Part shown: positions 9,927 to 18,358 of the stretch, one piece after another | Position numbering within the stretch: position 1 is the first letter of the stretch | How the letters are laid out: each line of letters starts with the position of its first letter | Assembly (NCBI GenBank): GCA_900539225.1 | Contig: UQBO01000001.1 | Location: 186,001 to 250,000 of the forward strand | Reading direction: 5' to 3' | Length of the DNA stretch: 64,000 bases | Origin: an uncultured Eubacteriales bacterium | GTDB lineage: Bacteria > Bacillota > Clostridia > Tissierellales > Peptoniphilaceae | Made by a program: the position numbers and the translations under genes | The notes under the pieces: generated by a model | Seen by the model: the letters and a program-made list of their open reading frames with translations, nothing else | Database searches by the model: none | What the model was told of the DNA's origin: nothing

Positions 9927-10609
9927 TGAATTATTCTTTTAGACTTACTGAGATAGCAAAATCAGTTAAAGAAGGATCATCCTTAGTCGATGTTGGCTGT
10001 GATCACGGCTACATCGCTAAGATGCTTTTAGATTCAAATACCATAGTCAAAGTTATAGAGAGCGACATCAGTGAAAAATCACTTGAAAAGGCAAAGCTGC
10101 TTCTTTCAGGAGAAAAGTACATGGCCAAAGTTAAATTCATTGTGAGCGACGGACTCCTAGGCATTGACACAAGCACTTATGACACACTATTAATTGCTGG
10201 CATTGGTGAAGAGACTATAATAAGTATACTAAATGAGAGCATTGATAAAGTAAGATCTTTTAAGCATATCATCCTGCAAGCTATGGGTGAGGGCTCAAAC
10301 ATAAGAAAGTATTTTATGGAGAGTGATTTCTTTATAGAAAAAGAGCGCCTATTTATAGAAAAGGATAAATACTATAGACTATTTGAGATAAAGAGTAAAA
10401 AGACTAACGTTGCCGATTATAAATTCCCTGTAAATTTTGATATAAATGATATTTCTTACTTAAATACTTATTATGACAATGAAATAAAAAACATAAAGAC
10501 TATACTTCAAAAGATCAATAAAGAAAAAAATCTGATGAAGTATAATGAACTAGAAGAAGAATTAAATAAAATATTAGGATACATGGAGAAGATCAATGAA
10601 AAAAGATAA
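9926..10609 (+). CDS. trmK: tRNA (adenine(22)-N(1))-methyltransferase TrmK
   Basis: SAM-dependent methyltransferase that makes m1A at position 22 of bacterial tRNAs. The 227-residue protein starts with RLTEIAKSV and the diagnostic motif I VDVGCDHGYIAKML (residues 21-34), followed by the acidic SAM ribose residue in IESDISEKSLEKA and a helical C-terminal arm rich in Lys and Glu. Its ATG shares bases with the rpoD stop (TAATG). The rpoD-trmK-nif3 order is standard in Bacillota, which makes the assignment firm. Confidence 0.93.
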   Translation: MNYSFRLTEIAKSVKEGSSLVDVGCDHGYIAKMLLDSNTIVKVIESDISEKSLEKAKLLLSGEKYMAKVKFIVSDGLLGIDTSTYDTLLIAGIGEETIISILNESIDKVRSFKHIILQAMGEGSNIRKYFMESDFFIEKERLFIEKDKYYRLFEIKSKKTNVADYKFPVNFDINDISYLNTYYDNEIKNIKTILQKINKEKNLMKYNELEEELNKILGYMEKINEKR

Positions 10610-11363
10610 AATTATTAGTGCAATTGAAAGTATCTTCCCAAAGGAACACGCAGAGACTTGGGACAATTCAGGATTGATTATAGATGCAGTTAAAGAAGAT
10701 ATTAATAAAATTTATTTAAGCGTTGATCTCTTATATGATAATATTAATGAACTGGATGATGTGGATATGGTCATAACGCATCATCCTTTAATTTTTAAGG
10801 GCATAAAAGAGATTGACATGAGCGCGAGCTCAAAGCTCATCAAGCATATGATTAAGCATGACATAGTCTACTATAGCGCGCACACTTCTTTTGATATACA
10901 AAGAGCAGGCTTTTATAAATTTTATGAAAATAAATTAGACTTGGTGAATACAGATTTCGCCATCAAAGTAGATGATGACTTAGGTTATGGTATAGCGGGC
11001 GAGCTTAATGATATGGATATAATGAGTTTAGCTAATAGAATCAAAGTCATAAACAAGGCAAAGTACATTCAAGTTTATAAAAATAACGATAAGAATACAA
11101 GAGTAATGATATTAAATGGTAGTGGAAAAGATTTTTTAGACAATGTTCTTGAAAAAAGACCAGATACTCTTATAACATCAGACCTAGGCTACCACGATGT
11201 ACAAGCACTAAGAAACGCAAAAATCAACTTAATTATGCAAGACCATAACAGCAGTGAAAGTAATTTCGTTAATATCATGGAAGAGCTTATCAAAAAAGAT
11301 TTTGAAGACGCAGAAATCATAAAAAATTTCTCATCTTTTACTGATAATATTGAAATATTATAG
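10596..11363 (+). CDS. Nif3-like dinuclear metal centre protein
   Basis: NIF3/YqfO-family protein, which forms toroidal hexamers with a two-metal centre; the exact bacterial function is unsettled. Metal-binding motifs are visible: ITHHPLIFKG at residues 60-69, a second His in SAHTSFD, and a C-terminal SDLGYHDVQA plus QDHNSSE with ligand His and Glu. At 255 residues this is the short form without the PII-like insert of Bacillus YqfO. The start overlaps the end of trmK by 14 bases. The stop codon TAG at 11361-11363 overlaps the probable -35 region of the RNase P RNA gene. Confidence 0.9.
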   Translation: MKKDKIISAIESIFPKEHAETWDNSGLIIDAVKEDINKIYLSVDLLYDNINELDDVDMVITHHPLIFKGIKEIDMSASSKLIKHMIKHDIVYYSAHTSFDIQRAGFYKFYENKLDLVNTDFAIKVDDDLGYGIAGELNDMDIMSLANRIKVINKAKYIQVYKNNDKNTRVMILNGSGKDFLDNVLEKRPDTLITSDLGYHDVQALRNAKINLIMQDHNSSESNFVNIMEELIKKDFEDAEIIKNFSSFTDNIEIL

Positions 11364-11389
11364 AAATTTTATAGATTTTGTAGTATAAT
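11361..11389 (+). promoter_or_regulatory. Probable promoter of the RNase P RNA gene
   Basis: TATAAT at 11384-11389 is preceded with 17-bp spacing by TAGAAA at 11361-11366 (4 of 6 match to TTGACA). The predicted start near 11396 coincides with the first base pairs of helix P1 of the RNA. The -10 is strong; the -35 is weak and overlaps the nif3 stop codon. Confidence 0.55.
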
Positions 11390-11398
11390 TAAATTTGT

Positions 11399-11729
11399 AA
11401 TGAGTAAACCAGATGGTTGCGTGCTTAGGCATGAGGAAAGTCCGTGCTCCGTAGAGCAGAATGCTGGATAACGTCCAGTGAAGGTGACTTCAAGGATAGT
11501 GCAACAGAAATAAACCGCCATATTGGTAAGGGTGGAAAGGCAGTGTAAGAGACTACCTACTTTTAGGCGACTAAAGGTGACATGTAAACCCCATTCGGAG
11601 CAAAACAAACAAGGATCAAAGGTTGCTGCTCGTAACCTCCTGTAAGGTAAGTTGCTTGATTTTAGTGGTAACACTAAAACTAGATAGATAACCATCTAAT
11701 ACAGAACACGGCTTATAGGTTTACTCATT
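11399..11729 (+). ncRNA. rnpB: RNase P RNA (rnpB)
   Basis: Catalytic RNA of RNase P, which removes 5' leaders from pre-tRNAs. The universally conserved blocks are present in order: GAGGAAAGTCCGTGCT near 11431-11446, ACAGAAA, GGTAAGGGTGGAAAGG near 11526, GTAAACCCC near 11584, AGATAGATAACC near 11682, and ACAGAACACGGCTTATAGG near the end. Helix P1 is closed by AATGAGTAAACC (11399-11410) and GGTTTACTCATT (11718-11729), which fixes the ends. The length of about 331 nt is normal. The minus-strand open frame across it (11369-11695) has no coding features. No terminator with a U-run follows, so transcription may continue into queT. Confidence 0.96.
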
Positions 11730-11759
11730 TACATAAATTTTCAACAAGGGAGCAATAAA

Positions 11760-12257
11760 ATGAAAGCAAAAACAAGTACAAAAACAATTACAAAAGCGGC
11801 AGTAATCGCCACACTATACACAATACTAATACTATTACAGACAGTATTACCTTTCCAACAATTGACTTTTGGACCAATACAATTAAGACTAGCAGAAGGA
11901 CTTACAGTTCTTCCACTAATGGAGGCAGCTGCAGTACCTGGACTATTCGTAGGATGTTTAGTCTCAAACATTTTTTTATCATTTATGTCGGGCTATGGCA
12001 TGATAGATATTATATGCGGAAGTTTAGTTACATTACTCGCAGCATATTTAACTAGAAAAGCAAAATCTAAATACTTAGCTATGTTACCACCAATTATTTT
12101 AAATGGTTTCTTAGTATCAATATGGGTGTCATATTTCTCTGGTATACCATATTTTACAACAGTTTTAGGAATCATGGGTGGAGAAGCAATAAGCGTTGTA
12201 GTATTTGGATCATTGATTTATTATATTTACGATAAAAGATTAAAAAAGGTGATTTAA
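11760..12257 (+). CDS. queT: QueT-family transporter (ECF substrate-binding component)
   Basis: Small integral membrane protein of the QueT family (DUF988), the S-component proposed to take up a queuosine precursor with a shared ECF energy-coupling module. The 165-residue protein has about five hydrophobic segments and the family signature FGPIQLRLAEGLTVLPLMEAAAVPGLFVGCL near residues 37-67. The start ATG follows AAGGGAG at 11745-11751. Only 30 bases separate it from the RNase P RNA, so no preQ1 riboswitch can precede it. Its stop overlaps the ATG of mltG. Specificity is inferred from the family, not shown here. Confidence 0.85.
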   Translation: MKAKTSTKTITKAAVIATLYTILILLQTVLPFQQLTFGPIQLRLAEGLTVLPLMEAAAVPGLFVGCLVSNIFLSFMSGYGMIDIICGSLVTLLAAYLTRKAKSKYLAMLPPIILNGFLVSIWVSYFSGIPYFTTVLGIMGGEAISVVVFGSLIYYIYDKRLKKVI

Positions 12258-13288
12258 TGAAAAAAAGAAGAATAATTACAATAACTGTACTTATACTTAT
12301 AGTTCTTGCAATTATATGGAAGGTTAAGTCATGCATATCAGGCATGTATAAGCCTTATGACCCAAATGATGATACTGAATACACTATAGAAATACCTGAA
12401 GGTAGCGGTGCGTCTTATGTAGCTAGAGAGCTTTATGAGATGAAAATCATTAGGAATGGTACTGCTTTTAAAGAAGTGCTAAAGGAGAATGACCTTGAAA
12501 AGCATATTAAGAGCGGTACATTTAAGGTGAAAAAATCTATGACTTTGCTAGAAATTGCTAATGTAATTGCTGGCGAAGCAGAAGAAGCTCCAAAGGGCGA
12601 AACTGTTAAAGTTACTATACCAGAGGGCTTTGAGCTTACTCGTATAGCACAAAGACTTGAGGAAAAGGGCTTAGTATCTAGCGAAGATTTTTTAAATGAA
12701 TGCAAAAATGTAGATAAATACAAAGAAAAATATGAGTTTTTATCGAGCATTAATAATGATACATTAGAAGGCTTTTTGTTCCCAGCAACTTATGACATTG
12801 CCATGGGTTCAAGCAGTGAAGAGATTATCACTATGATGCTTAATGCTTTTAACAATATTTATAGCAAGATTAGTGGGGAAGTTGATGACTTAAATAAGCT
12901 CATCACTTTAGCTTCAATTGTTGAGAGAGAAGCAAAACTTGAAGAAGAAAGACCTATCATTGCAAAAGTTTTCTTAAATAGAATTGATAAGAATATAAGG
13001 CTTCAATCCTGCGCTACAATTCAATACGCACTTGGCGAGAGAAAGCCTAATTTAAGTAATGAAGACTTAAAGGTTGATTCGCCATATAACACATACACAC
13101 ATGATGGCTTGCCACCTGCACCTATATGCAATCCTGGCGAAGCGTCAATCGTTGCGAGCCTTCATCCAGCTGATGTTGACTACTTATACTTTGTAGTTAA
13201 ACCTGGTTCAGACGGCGCACATAATTTTTCTTCTGATTATAATAAGTTCTTAGATGATAAAAAGGATTACAAGAGTAATAATGATTAG
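12257..13288 (+). CDS. mltG: Endolytic murein transglycosylase MltG
   Basis: Membrane-anchored lytic transglycosylase (YceG family) that cuts nascent glycan strands and is thought to set their length. The 343-residue protein has a single N-terminal membrane helix (residues 6-22), a LysM-like segment (PEGFELTRIAQRLEEKGLV), and the catalytic domain with the conserved Glu in ASIVEREA (Glu223) and the PPAPICNPG motif. It begins at the last base of queT and overlaps trmR. The mltG-trmR-U32 peptidase order is the same as yrrL-yrrM-yrrN/O in Bacillus. Confidence 0.94.
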   Translation: MKKRRIITITVLILIVLAIIWKVKSCISGMYKPYDPNDDTEYTIEIPEGSGASYVARELYEMKIIRNGTAFKEVLKENDLEKHIKSGTFKVKKSMTLLEIANVIAGEAEEAPKGETVKVTIPEGFELTRIAQRLEEKGLVSSEDFLNECKNVDKYKEKYEFLSSINNDTLEGFLFPATYDIAMGSSSEEIITMMLNAFNNIYSKISGEVDDLNKLITLASIVEREAKLEEERPIIAKVFLNRIDKNIRLQSCATIQYALGERKPNLSNEDLKVDSPYNTYTHDGLPPAPICNPGEASIVASLHPADVDYLYFVVKPGSDGAHNFSSDYNKFLDDKKDYKSNND

Positions 13289-13922
13289 TCAGTTTATTGA
13301 TGAAGATGTTTTTCGCTATGTAGAAGATTTTTCTTCTGAAAGAGAAAAGTTTAAAGATTTAGTCTGCTATGCTGAAGAAAATAGAGTTCCTATAGTCTCA
13401 CAGGATGTGGCTAGATTTTTAGAGTTTTTACTAAAAACGATTAAGCCTAAGAATATATTAGAGATAGGCTCGGCCATAGGCTATTCATCTTTGCTTATGC
13501 AAAAAGCATCTGGAGCTAATATATTTACTATTGAAAAAGATGAAGACACATTTAAGATACTAGAAAATAATCTTAAAAAATATGATGAAGATAATAAGAT
13601 AAAAGCTGTCAATGACGATGCCATGAGCGTATTAAGAAAGATGGACAGAGAAGAGAAATTTGATTTTTGCTTCATTGATGCTAACAAATCACAGTATGAA
13701 GAGTACTTAAACTTAGTATACGATTTAACAAGCAAGAATGCCATCATAGTTATTGACAATATCTTATTCAGAGGCTATGTAGCTAAAGACGAAGACAATA
13801 AAAGATATAGAACTATAATAAAGAATTTAAAAAAATTTATAGAAGATATTAAAAGCGATAAGAGATTTACAGCGAGTCTACTCACTGTTCATGACGGCTT
13901 ATTGCTTTTAAGGAAGGAGTAA
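13281..13922 (+). CDS. trmR: tRNA 5-hydroxyuridine methyltransferase TrmR (YrrM-like)
   Basis: O-methyltransferase-3 family enzyme. In Bacillus the homologue TrmR methylates 5-hydroxyuridine at tRNA wobble position 34 to 5-methoxyuridine. The 213-residue protein has SAM motif I ILEIGSAIGYSS near residues 59-70, the acidic residue in IFTIEKDED, FDFCFIDANKSQYEEYL with metal-binding Asp, and IVIDNILFRG. ATG 13281 overlaps the mltG stop; an in-frame upstream ATG at 13254 lies well inside mltG. The adjacent trhP gene supplies the hydroxylation step, so the pair forms a short pathway. A catechol-type O-methyltransferase is less likely given this context. Confidence 0.87.
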   Translation: MISQFIDEDVFRYVEDFSSEREKFKDLVCYAEENRVPIVSQDVARFLEFLLKTIKPKNILEIGSAIGYSSLLMQKASGANIFTIEKDEDTFKILENNLKKYDEDNKIKAVNDDAMSVLRKMDREEKFDFCFIDANKSQYEEYLNLVYDLTSKNAIIVIDNILFRGYVAKDEDNKRYRTIIKNLKKFIEDIKSDKRFTASLLTVHDGLLLLRKE

Positions 13923-13923
13923 G

Positions 13924-15159
13924 ATGAAAAAAGTAGAATTACTAGCACCAGCAGGAGACTTAGAAAAGTTTAAAACTGCGATACAATATGGAGCTGATGC
14001 TGTTTACTTAGCTGGAGACAAGCTAGGTTTAAGAACTGCTTCTAAAAATTTTAGCCTAGATAATATAAAGGAAGCAACAAAGCTTGCTCATGATTTAGAT
14101 AAAAAAGTTTATTTAACACTTAATGTTATTTCACACAACAAGGATCTAGAAGGTGTTGATGAGTATATACAAAGCTTAGATGAAGCAGGTGTAGACGCAT
14201 TTATAGTCTCAGACCCGGGTATATTTCAAAAGGTAAAAACACTTGCGCCAAGTAAAGAGATTCATATAAGCACTCAAGCAAATATCACAAATACTGCTAC
14301 AGTAGAATTTTGGAAGATTCTTGGGGCAGATAGAGTTATCTTAGCAAGAGAATTAAGCGTAAATGAAATAAAAGAGATAAAAGATGAAGTGAAAGACAGT
14401 ATAATGATTGAGACCTTTGTTCATGGAGCAATGTGCATGAGCTACTCAGGTAGATGCCTTTTATCAAACTACATGACAGGCAGAAGCGCTAATATGGGCG
14501 ACTGCGCACATCCATGTAGATACAAGTACTATCTTATGGAAGAGAAAAGACCTGGAGAGTACTTCCAAATAACAGAGGATGAAAATGGTTCATACATCAT
14601 GAACTCAAAAGACCTTTGCATGATTAACTACATTCCCGAGCTTATTGAAGCAGGAGTTGATTCATTCAAAATTGAAGGAAGAGTAAAATCTGAATATTAT
14701 GTAGCAACAGTCATTAACCAATATAGAAGAGCTATAGATGATTATTATGAAGATATTGAAAAATATAATTACAATAGAGACAATAATATTTATCTAGAAG
14801 AGATAGAAAAAGTTAGTCATAGAGACTTTACTACAGCCTTTTTTTTTGGCGATGTGAAGGAAGCCTCATTAACTTATGATAATTCTTCATATATCAGACT
14901 ATATGATTTCGTTGCGAAAGTTCTTGACTACGATGAAGACAAAAAGCTAATGAAGGTGCAAGAGAGAAATAAATTCTCTATAGGCGACGAAGTAGAGATA
15001 TTTGGACCAAAGTTTTATGACAAATTCACCATAAACGAGATCTACGATGAGGACATGAACGAGGTCGACAATATAAATACACCTATGAAGGAAGCTTATC
15101 TAGCATATGATAAGAAGGTTGAATACAATTATATGATTAGAAGGAAGGTCAATGAATAG
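13924..15159 (+). CDS. trhP: U32-family tRNA hydroxylation protein TrhP
   Basis: U32 family protein (411 residues). Relatives next to trmR (YrrN/YrrO, TrhP) are needed for prephenate-dependent hydroxylation of wobble uridine in tRNA; older names call them collagenases. Sequence signatures: VELLAPAGDLEKFKTAIQYGADAVYL at the N-terminus, and the U32 block near residues 159-195 with ETFVHGAMCMSYSGRCLLSN, TGRSAN and GDCAHPCR, whose cysteines are proposed iron-sulfur ligands, then FKIEGRVKS. It contains an intact run of nine T at 14840-14848 (three Phe codons). It overlaps the pilus ATPase gene by 8 bases. Confidence 0.87.
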   Translation: MKKVELLAPAGDLEKFKTAIQYGADAVYLAGDKLGLRTASKNFSLDNIKEATKLAHDLDKKVYLTLNVISHNKDLEGVDEYIQSLDEAGVDAFIVSDPGIFQKVKTLAPSKEIHISTQANITNTATVEFWKILGADRVILARELSVNEIKEIKDEVKDSIMIETFVHGAMCMSYSGRCLLSNYMTGRSANMGDCAHPCRYKYYLMEEKRPGEYFQITEDENGSYIMNSKDLCMINYIPELIEAGVDSFKIEGRVKSEYYVATVINQYRRAIDDYYEDIEKYNYNRDNNIYLEEIEKVSHRDFTTAFFFGDVKEASLTYDNSSYIRLYDFVAKVLDYDEDKKLMKVQERNKFSIGDEVEIFGPKFYDKFTINEIYDEDMNEVDNINTPMKEAYLAYDKKVEYNYMIRRKVNE

Positions 15160-16294
15160 ATTATCTTCTCTATATGATGATAAAGGCATACTAGAGATAC
15201 AAAGCAGTAAAGCTGAAGAATTTATTAAAAATACTATAGACTACGCCATTGATAATAGAGCTAGCGATATACACTTTGAACCTTATAGTAAGTATATATT
15301 GATTAGGCTTAGAATTGATGGCGAACTTGTGTTTTTTAAAAAGATCAATAAAAGCTCTTATCAAAACATTGTCAATATAATCAAGATTAAGTCCGATTGT
15401 GATACTGCAATTAAATTTGCTCCACAAGACGGAAGATTTAGTCACGGCGATGTTGACCTAAGGGTTTCCTTTATCGAGGCTATTTATGGAGAGAAAATCT
15501 GTATAAGAATTTTAAACAATAAAGAGATGTTTACCATTGACAATATAGGTTTGTCGGACAAGGCAAAAGAACTATTTAAAAAGATAGTTAAATATAAATA
15601 TCAAATGACTATAATCACTGGACCAACAGGCTCAGGCAAGAACTCAACTATGTATACTATGCTTAACAACTTAGACAAGGAGCGTCTAAGCATAGTTAGC
15701 GTTGAGGATCCTGTTGAGTACAGAGTTAACGATATTGATCAAATTGAAATACATGACTACAAGGACATAACATTTGCCAATACACTTAGGGCCATACTTA
15801 GACAGGACCCTGATGTCATAGCCATAGGCGAAATAAGAGACGAAGAATCTGCACAGATAGCTGTAAGAGCTTCTCTAACTGGTCACAAGATTATTACGAC
15901 TCTACATAGTATGAGCCCCGTAACTAGCATCAACAGACTTTTGGAGATGGATGTAGAGGCTTCGTATTTATTTACCTCATTAAATGCTATAGTCAATCAA
16001 CGTCTTGTGAAACGTTTAAAGTCATCGTATGATGATATTGATTTTACTGATGATACAAGTGACAGCGTGTACTACGGTAGAATTGCTGTCTTTGAAATAA
16101 TGCTTATCAATGACAAGATCAGAGACCTTTTATTAAAGAACAATACAAAGCTTACAAGTGAGATTTATAATGAGATGAAGAAATTCACTGACTACGTTAG
16201 CTTTGAAGATTCTATAAATTATCTACTTGAGCATAAGTTTATAGACGATAAGACTTATGATGAGTTCAAAGAGGGCGATATCAATGAAATTTGA
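15152..16294 (+). CDS. GspE/PilB-type pilus assembly ATPase, short form
   Basis: Hexameric cytoplasmic ATPase that powers type IV pilus or pseudopilus extension. The 380-residue protein has ASDIHFEP at 37-44, the Asp box VEDPVEY at 184-190, LRQDPDVIAIGEIRDEESAQ at 216-235 (Walker B) and the His box TTLHSM at 249-254. Three things are odd: the N-terminal domain that contacts the platform complex is missing; the P-loop reads GPTGSGKN at 157-164, with Asn instead of Ser/Thr after Lys; and the tetracysteine zinc motif of GspE/PilB is absent, replaced by an Asp/Ser-rich segment near 290-305. It is first in the pilus operon and overlaps trhP and the platform gene. Confidence 0.88.
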   Translation: MNRLSSLYDDKGILEIQSSKAEEFIKNTIDYAIDNRASDIHFEPYSKYILIRLRIDGELVFFKKINKSSYQNIVNIIKIKSDCDTAIKFAPQDGRFSHGDVDLRVSFIEAIYGEKICIRILNNKEMFTIDNIGLSDKAKELFKKIVKYKYQMTIITGPTGSGKNSTMYTMLNNLDKERLSIVSVEDPVEYRVNDIDQIEIHDYKDITFANTLRAILRQDPDVIAIGEIRDEESAQIAVRASLTGHKIITTLHSMSPVTSINRLLEMDVEASYLFTSLNAIVNQRLVKRLKSSYDDIDFTDDTSDSVYYGRIAVFEIMLINDKIRDLLLKNNTKLTSEIYNEMKKFTDYVSFEDSINYLLEHKFIDDKTYDEFKEGDINEI

Positions 16295-17501
16295 AATCAC
16301 TTTTGAAGATGGAAGGACAAAAAGCTTAAGAGCTAAAAACATTTACGAAGCTTTTAAATTAACTAAAGAAAAAGATATTGATTTTATGCACGTCCAATAC
16401 TTTAGGCCAGCGAAAATTTATAGAGCGCTTAAGATCAATAGTGTAAGCAAAAAGCATATTGCTAACTTCTTTAGAATCATCGCCTTTAATCTAAAGATAA
16501 ATAATAACCTGCCACAAATTTTAGAGCAAATGTATAACAACTCATCAGCTCTTAGCGATCCACTTAAGAATTATTATTTACTAATAAAGGAGCTTATAGA
16601 ACACGGCTTTACTTTGTCAGATATATTGGCAAAGCTTGATATACTTGACAATCTATCTTTATTAAGTCTTAGGATAGCTGAAAAGTCAGAGCATATAAAG
16701 TCAAGCAAAAACTCAAAAGACTTGTCAGAGCAAATACTTGAGATCAGTGAAAATCTTTATGAACAAGAAGAGTATAAAAACACTATAAACAACATCATGA
16801 CTAAGCCAAAGTTTTTAATGCTGACTTTACTTGCTTTTATAATTATGATTATAGTCTTCTTAGTGCCGCAATTTTCTTATTTATTTGATAACGACATGAA
16901 CTTAATGCCTGATAGCTTAAGAATACTTCTAGTCGTAAGCAATTCAATTAAAAATCATTACATATACTATATCGCGGCTATATTTATAATAATTATAGTT
17001 TTCGCGATACTTAATAAGAACGACGCATACTTATATATCAAGCAAAGATATTTACTCGAATCGAAGAACGGTTTATATAAATATAGAGTAAATTACAGAA
17101 TTTTGTATTATATGCTTAGCATGCTTAGATCAGGCAGCAAAGTTAATGAAATTTTTGATTTCTTTGCAAAAAATTTTGATTTGGTATACTTAAGAAAAGA
17201 GTTCGAAAGAATGACTAAGATGTTAAATGAAGGAGAGACCTTGCAAAACGTTCTTGACTCTAGCCATATATTTTTAGATGATGTCAAGACCATACTTATA
17301 ACAGGATATGAATCAGAGCACTTAGTTGAAATTATTGAAAATGTTCTCTCACTATACAAGAGAGATTTAAAGAGAAGACTAGATAAGTTTGTAAATTCTA
17401 TCGAGCCACTCATGACCATAATCATGGGACTAGTGATTATGCTAATACTCGTAATGGTATTTAAGCCGATGTATGACTCGATGACTAGTATTATTTCATA
17501 G
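16284..17501 (+). CDS. GspF/PilC-type platform membrane protein
   Basis: Inner-membrane platform protein on which pilin subunits are assembled. The 405-residue protein has a cytoplasmic N-terminal half and three hydrophobic segments: near residues 180-205, 226-246 and 377-400, the last reading PLMTIIMGLVIMLILVMVFKPMY as in GspF/PilC. ATG 16284 overlaps the ATPase stop and follows GAGGG at 16270; the in-frame ATG at 16257 was rejected as lying deep in the ATPase gene. The fold pattern is clear but the sequence is divergent; the motif order matches competence and type IV pilus platform proteins. Confidence 0.86.
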   Translation: MKFEITFEDGRTKSLRAKNIYEAFKLTKEKDIDFMHVQYFRPAKIYRALKINSVSKKHIANFFRIIAFNLKINNNLPQILEQMYNNSSALSDPLKNYYLLIKELIEHGFTLSDILAKLDILDNLSLLSLRIAEKSEHIKSSKNSKDLSEQILEISENLYEQEEYKNTINNIMTKPKFLMLTLLAFIIMIIVFLVPQFSYLFDNDMNLMPDSLRILLVVSNSIKNHYIYYIAAIFIIIIVFAILNKNDAYLYIKQRYLLESKNGLYKYRVNYRILYYMLSMLRSGSKVNEIFDFFAKNFDLVYLRKEFERMTKMLNEGETLQNVLDSSHIFLDDVKTILITGYESEHLVEIIENVLSLYKRDLKRRLDKFVNSIEPLMTIIMGLVIMLILVMVFKPMYDSMTSIIS

Positions 17502-17515
17502 GAGGAGGAAATATT

Positions 17516-17908
17516 ATGAAGAACTTTGAGAAGAAAAAAGGATTTACTTTTGTAGAGATAATTATCTCTATAGCTATAGTTGCTATACTTATAGCTGTTG
17601 CTATACCTGCATACAAAGCGATTAAGACTAGCGCTGAAAGAACTGCTCACAACGCTAACGTTGATCAAATCAGTTCAGTTGCTTTATTATACTTTACTGA
17701 TTTTCCGGACGATCCTGACGTTACATCAGATGAATTATACGCTCAAGGATATTTAAAGAGCAAAGTTACAGTTCCTTCATCAATACCTGCAGGCACAGGT
17801 AATACAGCTAAGATATATACAGTGACTCGTGATGACCAAGGTGTTATAACAGTTAGTCCAGACAAGGTAGAAGCTAAGAAAAAGAGCGAGACCGGAACGG
17901 GTCATTAA
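17516..17908 (+). CDS. Type IV major pilin / GspG-like prepilin
   Basis: Probable major pilin of the operon. The 130-residue precursor has a short basic leader (MKNFEKKKG), a prepilin peptidase site Gly-Phe, and the class III N-terminus FTFVEIIISIAIVAILIAVA with Glu at +5, then IPAYKAIKTSAERTAHNANV, typical of pilins. The soluble part is small, lacks cysteines, and ends in a Lys/Gly-rich tail. The gene has the strongest ribosome binding site in the operon (AGGAGGAGG at 17501-17509), consistent with high expression of the main subunit. Confidence 0.9.
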   Translation: MKNFEKKKGFTFVEIIISIAIVAILIAVAIPAYKAIKTSAERTAHNANVDQISSVALLYFTDFPDDPDVTSDELYAQGYLKSKVTVPSSIPAGTGNTAKIYTVTRDDQGVITVSPDKVEAKKKSETGTGH

Positions 17909-17917
17909 TAATTCATA

Positions 17918-18358
17918 ATGCTTATAGCCTTATATATACTTCTGTCACTTCTTCTTTTATATATCTCATACAAAGACATAAAAGAAGCCGAGTACAATAG
18001 TTTTTATTTTTACTTTTTAATAATAATCATCTCAGCTATAGCTATATTAAAAGATGTATCTTATATTAAGATATGCCTTATATACCTAGCTTTATTTCTT
18101 TCGCACATTTTAAAGACTAAGTACCTTGACTACATTGGCGATGGTGACGTTGATTTATATATTTTGTTTTTTATGATATTTGATTTTGAAAAATTTTTGA
18201 TATTAATAATAATATCAACTCTAAGCGCAATACTTGTAAATCTAGCTAAAAACTATTGGCGTAAGAAAAAGGATAGTGGAGTTAGACTAGTTCCATATAT
18301 AAGCTTTGCATTTTTTATCTTGATGCTCTTTGATTTATTTAAGGGGAAGGTCTTATGA
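17918..18358 (+). CDS. Prepilin peptidase (A24 family), minimal form
   Basis: Polytopic aspartic protease that cleaves prepilin leaders. The 146-residue protein is almost entirely hydrophobic, about five membrane segments, and carries the two aspartates expected for A24 enzymes: Asp in YISYKDIKEAEYN near residue 20, and the GxGD motif in YIGDGDVDLY near residues 71-80. It lacks the N-terminal cysteine-rich methylation domain of PilD/GspO, so N-methylation is not expected from this protein alone. It lies directly after the major pilin and overlaps the next gene by four bases. Confidence 0.82.
   Translation: MLIALYILLSLLLLYISYKDIKEAEYNSFYFYFLIIIISAIAILKDVSYIKICLIYLALFLSHILKTKYLDYIGDGDVDLYILFFMIFDFEKFLILIIISTLSAILVNLAKNYWRKKKDSGVRLVPYISFAFFILMLFDLFKGKVL

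Noticed and set aside
11369..11695. Minus-strand open frame of 108 codons
   Set aside because: It lies across the RNase P RNA and has no protein-like features.
11730..11759. preQ1 riboswitch before queT
   Set aside because: Only 30 bases lie between rnpB and queT, without the expected stem.
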